Shown here: positions 51,621-59,649 of the stretch, piece by piece
Layout of the letters: each line of letters starts with the position of its first letter
Position numbering within the stretch: position 1 is the first letter of the stretch
Notes under the pieces: model-generated
What the model was told of the DNA's origin: nothing
Seen by the model: the letters and a program-made list of their open reading frames with translations, nothing else
Databases searched by the model: none
Made by a program: the position numbers and the translations under genes
Assembly: GCF_947499845.1 (NCBI RefSeq)
Contig: NZ_CANMPM010000008.1
Location: forward strand, 109,852-173,851
DNA length: 64,000 nucleotides
DNA from: an uncultured Pseudokineococcus sp.
Lineage (GTDB): Bacteria; Actinomycetota; Actinomycetes; Actinomycetales; Quadrisphaeraceae
Direction: 5' to 3'

Positions 51621-52865
51621 ATGCCCCCTGCCGGCCCCGCCGCCCCGACCGAGGACCCGGCCCTCCCGTCGCCGCGCGCCGTGCCGGACGACGCCCCGCC
51701 GGACGACGCCCCGCCGGACGACGCCCCGCCGGACTGGCCGGCGCTCGTCGCCGGCGTCCTGGCGGACCCGTCGCGGCTGCGGCTCGTCGTCCAGCCCATC
51801 GTCGACGTCGCCCGCGCCGTCGTCGCGGGCTACGAGGTGCTGTCGCGCTTCGAGCAGCCGGCCGGGGTGGCGCAGCCGCTGACGCCCGACCTGTGGTTCG
51901 CCGCCGCCGACCGGCTCGGGCGCGGCGCCGCGCTGGAGGCCCTCGTCGTGGAGAGGGCGCTCGCGCTGCGCGCGGACCTGCCGGACAACTGCTTCCTCAC
52001 CGTCAACGTCAGCCCGCACCTGCTCGGCGAGCCCGTCCTGGCGGACCTCCTCCTCGGGGCGGGGGACCTCTCGCCCCTCGTGCTCGAGCTCACGGAGCAC
52101 ACCGCCGTCGCCGACCTCACGCCCGTCGTGGCCCTCTGCGGGCGGCTCGCCGACCGCGGCGCCCTCGTCGCCCTCGACGACGCCGGCTCCGGCTACTCCG
52201 GCCTGCAGCAGCTGACGACCGTGCGCCCGCACCTCGTCAAGCTGGACCGCGCCCTCGTCGCCGGCATCCACCTCGACGAGGCTAAGCTGGCGCTCGCGGA
52301 GATGCTCGGCGAGCTCGCCGGCCGCCTCGACGCGTGGCTGCTCGCCGAGGGCGTGGAGACGTGGGAGGAGATGGACGCCTTCCTGCGCCTCGGCGCCCCG
52401 CTCGCCCAGGGGTACCTGCTGGCGCGTCCCTCGCCCCGCTTCGAGCCCCTGGACGCCGCCGTGGCCGCGCGCCTGCGATCCGCCGCGGCACGCGTCTCGT
52501 TCGTCGAGGACGTGGCCAGCCTCGTCGAGGCCGTCCGCTGCGAGGACCCGAGCACGGGGGAGCCCCTGCTGCTGGAGGCGGGCGAGGTGGGGCTGCGCCT
52601 CGACGAGGAGGCCCACCCGGCCGCGCTCCTGCTCCCGCTGCGCCGCGAGGGGGAGAGCGGGCACCGCACGGCGCGGGTGTCCCTGCGCGCCCGTCCCTCC
52701 GACGGCGTCGTCGACCTCGCCCGCCGCGCCGTCTCCCGCCCCGAGGCGACGCGCTTCGACCCCGTCGTCGTCGTCGACGACCTCGGGCGCGCCGTGGGGA
52801 TCGTGCGCGCCGAACGGGTGGTCGCGCGCCTCGTGGCGCTGCTCGAGGGCGCCGGCGGCCGATGA
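51621..52865 (+). CDS. EAL-domain protein (probable cyclic-di-GMP phosphodiesterase) with CBS-like C-terminus
   Basis: The 414-residue cytosolic protein has an EAL domain at about residues 45-290. The name motif is EVL in GYEVLSRFEQP (near 71). Other catalytic positions look intact: Asn in VNVSPHLL, Glu in LELTEHT, the Asp pair in ALDDAGSGYSGL, Lys in VKLDRALV, Glu in AEGVETWEEM and QG in AQGYLLARP. The phenylalanine of the usual DDFG loop is alanine. The C-terminal ~120 residues, ending FDPVVVVDDLGRAVGIVRAERVVARL, resemble a diverged CBS pair. A 15-bp repeat (51687-51731) encodes PDDAP units near the start. No GGDEF partner is in the window. Confidence 0.85.
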   Translation: MPPAGPAAPTEDPALPSPRAVPDDAPPDDAPPDDAPPDWPALVAGVLADPSRLRLVVQPIVDVARAVVAGYEVLSRFEQPAGVAQPLTPDLWFAAADRLGRGAALEALVVERALALRADLPDNCFLTVNVSPHLLGEPVLADLLLGAGDLSPLVLELTEHTAVADLTPVVALCGRLADRGALVALDDAGSGYSGLQQLTTVRPHLVKLDRALVAGIHLDEAKLALAEMLGELAGRLDAWLLAEGVETWEEMDAFLRLGAPLAQGYLLARPSPRFEPLDAAVAARLRSAAARVSFVEDVASLVEAVRCEDPSTGEPLLLEAGEVGLRLDEEAHPAALLLPLRREGESGHRTARVSLRARPSDGVVDLARRAVSRPEATRFDPVVVVDDLGRAVGIVRAERVVARLVALLEGAGGR

Positions 52866-52908
52866 GGGGGTGGGCGCCGAGACGCGGTCGCCCGACCAGG
52901 AGGTGACC

Positions 52909-53085
52909 ATGAAGCAGTTCTCGTGCGGTGACGTCGTCCCGGGGTGCCGCAAGACCTTCAGCGCTCCGACGGAGGCCGACATCCTCGGCGCCGTGGGCGC
53001 CCACGCCCGCGACGACCACGGGCTGGCGGAGGTCCCCGCCGCCCTCGTCGAGCAGGTCCGGGGACGCATCCTCACCCTCGCCTGA
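52909..53085 (+). CDS. DUF1059 small protein
   Basis: The 58-residue protein reads MKQFSCGDVVPGCRKTFSAPTEADILGAVGAHARDDHGLAEVPAALVEQVRGRI, matching DUF1059 (conserved C-G-D-x-x-P-G-C, and HAxxDHG). The Cys/His pattern suggests a small metal site or redox role, but function is unknown. ATG 52909 has AGGAGG 5 bases upstream, which settles the start over a longer frame from 52870. It follows the EAL gene by 43 bases and ends at a large two-tier hairpin. Confidence 0.9.
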   Translation: MKQFSCGDVVPGCRKTFSAPTEADILGAVGAHARDDHGLAEVPAALVEQVRGRILTLA

Positions 53086-53121
53086 GCGACCACGGCGGGC
53101 GGCCCCGGGCCGTCCGCCGCC

Positions 53122-53178
53122 CCCGCGCCCCCCGGCGCTCAGCCGCCCCTCGGGCGGCGGCGAGCCGGGGGGCGCGGG
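53122..53178 (+). terminator. Two-tier hairpin after the DUF1059 gene
   Basis: An outer stem of 15 perfect pairs (53122-53136 with 53164-53178, arm CCCGCGCCCCCCGGC) encloses an inner 7-bp stem (GCCGCCC 53142-53148 with GGGCGGC 53152-53158). Confidence 0.8.
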
Positions 53179-53205
53179 CGCGCCCGCTCGTGGGACCGTC
53201 CCGGC

Positions 53206-54204
53206 GTGGACGACACCCCCGCCCGGCGCCTCTCCGCCGGAGACCCCGCCCCCGGACGACCCGCCCCCCGACACCCCGATCCCGGCGGCACGGGCCCCGG
53301 TCGCCGCGTGCTCGTGACCGGCTGGTTCAGCGTCCCCGACGGCGAGATCACCGCGGGGGACCTCCTCGCGCGCGACGCCGCCGTCGCGGACCTCCGCGCC
53401 CTCGACGAGCCGTTCGACGTCGCGATGACGCGCACCTTCGCGCCCGACGACGCGGCCAGCGTGGACCTCGACACGGTCGACCCGGAGCGCTACGACGTCG
53501 TCCTGTGGGTGTGCGGGCCCGCCCGCGGGCGCCAGCTGCAGCGCGTCGCCGACCGCTTCCCCCACGCCCGGCTCCTCGGCGTCGACGTCTCGGTCGTCGG
53601 CGGTGTCGCGCCGCTGCACGCGGCCCTGGCCCGCGACGGCGACGGCGAGCCGCGGCCCGACACCTCCCTGATCGTGCCCGTGCCGCCGGTGCCCGTCGTC
53701 GGATTCTGCGCCGCGCACGCCCAGCACGAGTACGGTGAGCGGCAGCGCCATGACGCCGTCCACGACGTCGTCCTGCCCGCCCTCGCCTCGGCCCCCGGCC
53801 CCGCGGGGCCGCCGGCGGTCGTGCCCTTCGACACGCGCCTGGCCACCGGGGAGCCCCACGTGCCCTCGACCGCCGCGCAGGTCGAGGCCCTGCTCCGCTG
53901 CTTCGACGTCGTCGTCAGCAGCCGCCTGCACGGCGTGGTCCTGGCGCTGAAGAACGCCGTCCCCGTGGTCGCGCTCGACCCCGTCGAGGGCGGCGCCAAG
54001 GTGGCCGCGCAGGCGCGGGCGCTGGGCTGGCCCGTCCTCCTGCCGCACGAGGTGACGCGCGAGCGCGTCCAGGAGCAGCTGGCGTGGGCCCTGTCGCCGG
54101 AGGCGCGCGAGGCCGCGCGGGCGGTCCTGCCGAGGGCGCAGGAGGCGCTCGCCGGGTCCGCCCGCGAGCTCGGGGCCCTGCTGCGCGTCCCGGCGGGCGG
54201 GTGA
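53206..54204 (+). CDS. Polysaccharide pyruvyl transferase-family protein
   Basis: The 332-residue protein has a Rossmann-like start (RRVLVTGWFSVPDGEITAGDLLARDAAVADL) and the C-terminal signature VVVSSRLHGVVLALKNAVPVVALDPVEGGAKVAAQARALGWPVL. The SRLHG...ALxxxVPVVAL...GGKV pattern is characteristic of this family, which transfers pyruvyl groups to wall glycans and exopolysaccharides. It contains VPFDTRLATGEPHVPSTAAQVEALLRCFD, corresponding to the family's middle region. The first ~30 residues are low-complexity, and GTG 53206 may be early. No other polysaccharide genes lie nearby, so the acceptor is unknown. Confidence 0.8.
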   Translation: MDDTPARRLSAGDPAPGRPAPRHPDPGGTGPGRRVLVTGWFSVPDGEITAGDLLARDAAVADLRALDEPFDVAMTRTFAPDDAASVDLDTVDPERYDVVLWVCGPARGRQLQRVADRFPHARLLGVDVSVVGGVAPLHAALARDGDGEPRPDTSLIVPVPPVPVVGFCAAHAQHEYGERQRHDAVHDVVLPALASAPGPAGPPAVVPFDTRLATGEPHVPSTAAQVEALLRCFDVVVSSRLHGVVLALKNAVPVVALDPVEGGAKVAAQARALGWPVLLPHEVTRERVQEQLAWALSPEAREAARAVLPRAQEALAGSARELGALLRVPAGG

Positions 54205-54346
54205 GGCACCGCTCCCCGGGGCGTCGTCAGGGGCGTCGTCGGGGGCGTGGCCCCGCGGTGCGTCCCGGACGTCTCCCGGGCACCCGCCCCCGGGGGCGGG
54301 CGGTCGCGGGGGCGTCGTGGGGGCGGGCGGTCGCAGGGGCGTCGTC

Positions 54347-55405
54347 GTGGCGGTGACGATGCGCGACGTCGCCCGTCGCGCCCGGGTCTCCTCGAAGACG
54401 GTGTCGAACGTCGTCAACCGCCGCCCGCACGTGCACGAGAGCACCCGGGCGCGGGTCGAGCAGGCGATCCGCGAGCTGGGGTACCGGCCCAACCTCTCCG
54501 CCCGGGGCCTGCGGTCGGGGCGCACCGGCGTCGTCGGCCTCGTGCTGCCGGACCTGCGGCCGCCCGCCGCCGCGGCCCTCGCCGACGCGGTGCTCACGGC
54601 GGCGCGGGAGCACGACCTCGCCGTCGTCGTGAGCCGCACCGGCGCCGATCCCCGGAGCCGCGCGGGTGTCCTCGCGGGCGAGCCGCACCGCACCGACGGT
54701 CTGCTGCTCGCCGCCGAGCTGCTCGGCGCGCCGGAGAGGGCGCTGCTCGACGGGGTGGACCACCCGGTCGTCCTCCTCGGCCGGGCGGACGTCGTCGTCG
54801 CCGTCGACCAGGTGGCCCCCGCGGACGCCGCGGCGGCGGCGGCCGCCGTCCGGCACCTGCTCGACGTGGGGCGCCGCCGGGTGGCGGTCGTCGGGGCACC
54901 GGTGGGAGGGGCACCGGCGGGAGGGGCGCCGGCGGACGGACCGACCGGGCGGGGCGGGGCGGGCGCCCGGGTCCTCGGGTACCGCCGGGCGCTGGAGGAC
55001 GCCGGCGTCCCCGTGGACCCGCGCCTCGTCCTCCCCGCGCGGGACGGGGACCCGCGGGCCGGCGCGGCGGCCGTCGCCGCGCTGCTCGCCACGGGCGCGC
55101 CGGTCGACGCCGTCCTCGCGCTCGACGACGCGCTGGCCGTCGGCGCCCTCCACGCGCTGGCCGATGGCGGCCTGCGGGTGCCGGACGACGTGGCGGTGAT
55201 GGGTCTCGGGGACCTCGCGCCGGGGTGGGCCCGCCCCGCGCTGTCCTCGGTGGACCTGGGCCTGGACGACGTCGCCCGCACCGCCGTCGCGATGCTGCTC
55301 GAGCGGGTCGGGGGCGCCGGGCCCGGCCAGGTGCCGCCCCGGCGCCACGAGGCGCCGTTCCGCGTGGTCGTCCGCGCGTCGACCGGCGGCCCGGCCGGGG
55401 GCTGA
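54347..55405 (+). CDS. LacI-family transcriptional regulator (first of pair)
   Basis: The 352-residue protein begins with a LacI helix-turn-helix (MRDVARRARVSSKTVSNVVNRRPHVHESTRARVEQAIRELGYRPNLSARGLRSGRTGVVGLVLPDL), including the hinge helix. A periplasmic-binding-type effector domain follows (DGLLLAAELLG, PVVLLGRADVVVAVDQVAP, VDAVLALDDALAVGALHALADGGLRVPDDVAVMGLGDL). An Ala/Gly/Pro insertion near residue 190 is unusual. GTG 54347 is used, with MAVTMRDV as N-terminus. A direct repeat (GGGCGGGCGGTCGC) lies in its leader. Only 10 bases separate it from a second LacI gene. It may regulate the esterase operon downstream, itself, or both. Confidence 0.9.
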   Translation: MAVTMRDVARRARVSSKTVSNVVNRRPHVHESTRARVEQAIRELGYRPNLSARGLRSGRTGVVGLVLPDLRPPAAAALADAVLTAAREHDLAVVVSRTGADPRSRAGVLAGEPHRTDGLLLAAELLGAPERALLDGVDHPVVLLGRADVVVAVDQVAPADAAAAAAAVRHLLDVGRRRVAVVGAPVGGAPAGGAPADGPTGRGGAGARVLGYRRALEDAGVPVDPRLVLPARDGDPRAGAAAVAALLATGAPVDAVLALDDALAVGALHALADGGLRVPDDVAVMGLGDLAPGWARPALSSVDLGLDDVARTAVAMLLERVGGAGPGQVPPRRHEAPFRVVVRASTGGPAGG

Positions 55406-55415
55406 GGCGCACCCG

Positions 55416-56483
55416 GTGGCGTCGGCGCCCGTCCGCCGCCGCGCGTCGCAAGGTGCCGCCGTGGTCACCATGAGCGACGTCGCTCGGGCCGCGGGGGTCT
55501 CGCCGATGACCGTCTCCAACGTCGTCAACGGGCGCTCGGGCGTCAGCGAGGCGACCCGCGCCCGCGTCGCCGAGGCCGTCAGCGCGCTGGGGTACCGGGC
55601 CAACGCCAGCGCGCGGCGCCTGCGGACGGGGCGCACGGGCGCCGTGGGGCTCCTCGTCCCCGAGGTCGCCGCGTCCTACTACGCCCACCTGGCGGGCCGG
55701 CTGTCGCGCGGGTTGGAGCCGCACGGCTACCGCGTCGTCCTCGAGCGGACGGGCGCCACGCGCGCGGGGGAGGAGCGCGCCCTGTCGCCCGAGCGGCTGG
55801 GCGCCTACGACGCCGTCGCCGTCAGCCCCGTCGTCCTCGACGGCGAGGAGGTGCGGCGGGCCGTGGGCGACAAGCCGTGCGTCCTGCTCGGCGAGCGGCC
55901 CCTGCAGGGCGCGCACCCCCAGGTGGCGATGGACGACGTCGGGGGCTCGGTCCTCGCCGTCCGCCACCTCCTCGAGCACGGCGCCCGCCGCGTCGCCGTC
56001 GTCGGGGGCCGCCCCGCCCGTGCGGGCGCCGACATGCCGAGCCTGCGCACCGAGGGGTACCGCTGGGCGCTGCTCGACGCCGGCGCGGACGTCGACGAGC
56101 GGCTCGTCGTGCCGGTGAGCGCCTTCGACGCCCACGGCGGGTTCGAGGCGACGCGGCGGCTCCTCGAGGAGCACGCCGACGTCGACGCGCTCTTCGTCCT
56201 CACCGACGCCGCCGCCACGGGCGCGCTGCGCGCGCTCGCCGACCTCGGGCGCGACGTGCCGGGCGACGTCCAGGTGGTCGGCTTCGACAACGACGAGGGC
56301 TCCTCCTACACCGTCCCGCGGCTCACGACGGTGGACCCGGGCAACGCGGCGATGGCCGAGGCGGTCGTCGACCTGCTGCTCGCCCAGCTCCGCGCCGGGC
56401 CGGTGCCGGCGCGGCTGCTGCGCCCCAGCGGCGCGCACCTCGTCGTGCGCGAGTCGACCCGCGCGGTGAGCTCGCCCGCCTGA
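55416..56483 (+). CDS. LacI-family transcriptional regulator (second of pair)
   Basis: The 355-residue protein has a LacI DNA-binding domain (VTMSDVARAAGVSPMTVSNVVNGRSGVSEATRARVAEAVSALGYRANASARRLRTGRTGAVGLLVPEV) and an effector domain with YYAHLAGRLSRGLEPHGYRVVLERTG, YDAVAVSPVVL, VLLGERPLQGAHPQVAMDDVGG, DALFVLTDAAATGALRAL and VVGFDNDEGSSYTVPRLTTVDPG. GTG 55416 is used; an internal GTG before VTMSDV is also possible. It follows the first LacI gene by 10 bases, so they are co-transcribed. Their DNA-recognition helices differ (SSKTVSNVV against SPMTVSNVV), so their operators may overlap. Confidence 0.92.
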   Translation: MASAPVRRRASQGAAVVTMSDVARAAGVSPMTVSNVVNGRSGVSEATRARVAEAVSALGYRANASARRLRTGRTGAVGLLVPEVAASYYAHLAGRLSRGLEPHGYRVVLERTGATRAGEERALSPERLGAYDAVAVSPVVLDGEEVRRAVGDKPCVLLGERPLQGAHPQVAMDDVGGSVLAVRHLLEHGARRVAVVGGRPARAGADMPSLRTEGYRWALLDAGADVDERLVVPVSAFDAHGGFEATRRLLEEHADVDALFVLTDAAATGALRALADLGRDVPGDVQVVGFDNDEGSSYTVPRLTTVDPGNAAMAEAVVDLLLAQLRAGPVPARLLRPSGAHLVVRESTRAVSSPA

Positions 56484-56572
56484 GGTCCCTGGCCGGCGGG
56501 CCCGGGGTCGGAGCTCCGTGGCTGGGAGTCCGGGTGCCCGCACGCGGGCGCGAGATGTCCGCTCCGCACCCC

Positions 56573-56655
56573 TTGACACGTCTCGTCCGACCGCAGCGGG
56601 GTACGGCCAGCGGCTTACGACGATGTAAGAGGCCAGGTAGACGCGGTATCGCGTT
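56573..56655 (+). promoter_or_regulatory. Promoter/operator region ahead of the double esterase
   Basis: This is the least GC-rich stretch of the 359-base gap. It holds a perfect -35 TTGACA (56573-56578), an inverted repeat CTTAC-GACGAT-GTAAG (56614-56629) and GGTATCGCGTTAAAGC (56645-56660). No -10 lies at a good distance from TTGACA (TACGGC is too far), so the exact promoter is uncertain. The inverted repeat is a candidate LacI-type operator. Confidence 0.4.
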
Positions 56656-56842
56656 AAAGCACCGCCGCGCCAGAGGCAGCCGCTGCCACCGCCCCGACGC
56701 AGCACCCCGTCACGCCCGCCGGGCGGCCCGGGGTGGGGGCGGGAGCCTCGACGGAGAGGAGCCACCGGGTGGACGCTGTGCAGGAGGACCAGGTGCGCGG
56801 AGCGCCCTGGCGCAGGGGGTCGCCGTCGCGGCGGGGGCCGCG

Positions 56843-59470
56843 ATGGTGCTCGGCGGGGTGGTCGCGGTCGCGGCGCCGGCGAGCGCGGCGACGCCGTGGG
56901 TCGTCGTCGACGAGTCGGGGTTCGCGACCTTCACGGTGCCCGTGGGCGAGGTGGAGGAGGCCGTCGGCCGCGACGTCAGCCAGATCGTCGCGGAGGGCGA
57001 CTTCGGCCCGTCGTCGAACTGGGCGGAGTACGGCCTGACGCTCCGGGGCGACACCGCCACCGGCGTGCTCGGGCCTCTCGAGCCGGGTTCGTACTACTAC
57101 CAGGTCACCGCGGACGACCAGTACACGGTCAAGGACCCGACCAACCCGACGAGCGTCACCTCCGAGCCGGAGTGGTCCACCTTCGTCGTCGAGGGCGAGG
57201 GGGCCGAGCTGCTCGTCGACGCCCCGGAGGGGGCGCGCGGCGAGGTGCGCGAGCTCACCTACCGCAGCTCGGTGGCCGGCGAGGACCGGTCGGCCCTCGC
57301 CTGGACGCCGCCGGACTACGACGCGGAGCGGGCCGAGCCCTACCCCGTGCTGTACCTCCAGCACGGCGGCGGGCAGGGCTACCGCGACTGGGTCGAGGTC
57401 GGCCGGGCCGGGCAGATCCTCGACAACCTCTACGCCGCGGGCGACATCGCGCCCATGGTCGTCGTCATGGGCGACGGGAACGTCCGCAGCTTCCCGGACG
57501 AGCTGCTGCGCAACATCACCCGAGCGGCGGAGCGGCAGCTCAACGTCAGCAGCGACCCGGCCCAGCGGGCGCTGGCGGGGCTGTCGATGGGCGGCGGCCA
57601 GGCCTTCGAGGTGCTCCGGTCCGACCCGGGCGCCTTCGCCTCCGTCGGCACCTTCGGCGCGGGCCGCTTCGACCTCGAGGACCTCCCGGTCGACGAGATC
57701 AACGCGGGCACCGAGCTGCTCCGGCTCTACGTCGGCAACCAGACCGACATCGCCTACAACGACGTCCACTCCGCCCTCGGGGCGCTCGACGCGGCGGGCG
57801 TGGAGCACCAGTTCGACGGCGCCAAGCCGGACGCCGGCCACAACTGGGACGCGTGGCAGGAGGACCTCGTCGACTTCTCCCAGCGCCTCTTCCAGGACGG
57901 GCGCTACCCCGGCCTCGGCCCGGGCCACGAGCTCATCGAGGAGCCCTTCACGCCGACGGCGCCGGAAGACGGGTCGACGCCGTGGGTCACCGACGACGGC
58001 TTCGCCACCTTCGAGACCACGACGGACTTCGCCGACGCCGAGCACGTCACGGTGTGGGCCAACTGGGGCCCGAGCAACCTGTGGCTGCGGGTCGAGCTGT
58101 CCGAGGTCGGTGACCGCTGGCGCGGCACCGTCGGGCCCCTCGAGCCCGGCTGGTACCACTACCGCCTCATCGTCGACATGCAGTCGGTCAAGGACACCCG
58201 GAACCCGACGAGCGTGACGAGCGAGCCCACGTGGAGCCAGTTCCTCGTGCCGGGCGGGGCCGCGCGCGTCCTCACGCCCGTCCCCGAGGACGAGCGCGGG
58301 ACGGTGCAGCCGATGACGTACGACAGCGGCGTCGCCGGCGAGGAGCGCACGGCGCTCGTGCGGACCCCGCCGGGCTTCGACGCCGACCGCGCCGAGCCCT
58401 GGCCGGTGCTGTACCTGCAGCACGGCGGCGGCCAGACCTACACGGACTGGACCGAGATGGGCCACGCCGCGGAGATCCTCGACAACCACCTGCGCGACGG
58501 CAACCTCGAGCCGATGGTCGTCGTCATGGGGAACGGCAACGTCGGCGACTTCACGACGGAGCTCCTCGAGGACATCGCCCCGGCGGCGCAGGAGCAGTTC
58601 GGCGTCAGCGACGACCCCCAGCGCCGGGCGCTCGCCGGCCTGTCGATGGGCGGGTTCCAGACGATGCAGGTGCTGCGCCAGCGGCCCGGCGCCTTCGGCT
58701 ACGTCGGGACCTTCTCGGCCGGGTACTCCGGCGACGGCTCCGACCTCGACGTCGAGGCCGTCAACGAGGGCACCACGCTGCTGCGGCTCTACAACGGCAA
58801 CGTCACGGACTTCACCTACGGGTCCGTGCGCTCGACGCTCGAGCTCTTCGACCGGCTGGGCGTGGAGCACGAGTTCGACGGGTACTACGAGGGCCCGCAC
58901 GGCTGGGACACCTGGCAGCACGCCCTGGTCGACTTCGCCCCGCGCCTGTTCCGCCAGGCCACGGCGGACGACGGCGACGGCATCCCGGTCGAGGCCACCG
59001 TGCCCGAGGAGGCCGACGGCTTCCTCGCGATGACCGTCGGCGGTGACGGCGGCGGCACGGCGCTCGGTGCGGCCTCCAACGCGGGCGACCGCCTCGTGAT
59101 GCAGGGCCGCCTGCTCGACATCGCGGTGACGGACTCCCGCACCGACGCGCAGGCCGGCGACGGGGGCTGGGCCGTCTCGGGCCAGTCGTCCGACCTCGCC
59201 GGCCCGGGGGGTGCCCTGCCGGCCGGGCACCTCGGGTGGACGCCGCTCGTCGTGGCGGCCGCAGAGGGCGTCACGGCCGGGCCGTCGGTCCGGACGGTCA
59301 TGAGCGGCGGCGCCGGTCTGGCCGCGCCGCAGCGGCTGGCCGCGGCGAGCGGGTCCGACCGCTCCGGCACGGCCACGGTGACGGCGGACCTGAGGCTCGA
59401 GGTGCCCACCAGCACCCGGCCGGGGACCTACCGGGGCGCGGTCACCGTGTCGCTCTTCCCGGTCGACTGA
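56843..59470 (+). CDS. Secreted protein with two E-set/esterase modules and a WxL-like C-terminal domain
   Basis: The protein (about 875 residues from ATG 56843) has a hydrophobic export segment ending APASAA, then two similar modules. Each has a beta-sandwich like those in Fes/XynZ-type proteins (ending NPTSVTSEPEWSTFVV and NPTSVTSEPTWSQFLV) and an alpha/beta hydrolase with oxyanion strand LYLQHGGGQ, nucleophile GLSMGG, Asp in GNQTD or GNVTD, and His in GHNWDAWQ or GPHGWDTWQ. Both triads appear complete. The final ~160 residues (GFLAMTVGGDGGGTAL ... LRLEVPTSTRPGTYRGAVTVSLFP) resemble a WxL-type surface domain. The start is doubtful: GTG 56769 has an excellent ribosome site but is in another frame, and ATG 56843 leaves a signal peptide without a basic N-region. 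Confidence 0.75.
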   Translation: MVLGGVVAVAAPASAATPWVVVDESGFATFTVPVGEVEEAVGRDVSQIVAEGDFGPSSNWAEYGLTLRGDTATGVLGPLEPGSYYYQVTADDQYTVKDPTNPTSVTSEPEWSTFVVEGEGAELLVDAPEGARGEVRELTYRSSVAGEDRSALAWTPPDYDAERAEPYPVLYLQHGGGQGYRDWVEVGRAGQILDNLYAAGDIAPMVVVMGDGNVRSFPDELLRNITRAAERQLNVSSDPAQRALAGLSMGGGQAFEVLRSDPGAFASVGTFGAGRFDLEDLPVDEINAGTELLRLYVGNQTDIAYNDVHSALGALDAAGVEHQFDGAKPDAGHNWDAWQEDLVDFSQRLFQDGRYPGLGPGHELIEEPFTPTAPEDGSTPWVTDDGFATFETTTDFADAEHVTVWANWGPSNLWLRVELSEVGDRWRGTVGPLEPGWYHYRLIVDMQSVKDTRNPTSVTSEPTWSQFLVPGGAARVLTPVPEDERGTVQPMTYDSGVAGEERTALVRTPPGFDADRAEPWPVLYLQHGGGQTYTDWTEMGHAAEILDNHLRDGNLEPMVVVMGNGNVGDFTTELLEDIAPAAQEQFGVSDDPQRRALAGLSMGGFQTMQVLRQRPGAFGYVGTFSAGYSGDGSDLDVEAVNEGTTLLRLYNGNVTDFTYGSVRSTLELFDRLGVEHEFDGYYEGPHGWDTWQHALVDFAPRLFRQATADDGDGIPVEATVPEEADGFLAMTVGGDGGGTALGAASNAGDRLVMQGRLLDIAVTDSRTDAQAGDGGWAVSGQSSDLAGPGGALPAGHLGWTPLVVAAAEGVTAGPSVRTVMSGGAGLAAPQRLAAASGSDRSGTATVTADLRLEVPTSTRPGTYRGAVTVSLFPVD

Positions 59471-59649
59471 GGTCCCGGTCGACCGAGGTCTCCCTCGGCC
59501 GACGTCGCCCCACCGGGCTCGTGTCGCGGCTGCTGCGGCAGCCGCGCCACGGCCCCGACCCGGTGCCCGCCCGCCCCGCCGGGGCGGGCGGGCACCCGCT
59601 CCACCTGACCCGCTCGACCCGAGCAGTCCCACCGGCCCCGGAGGTCCCC

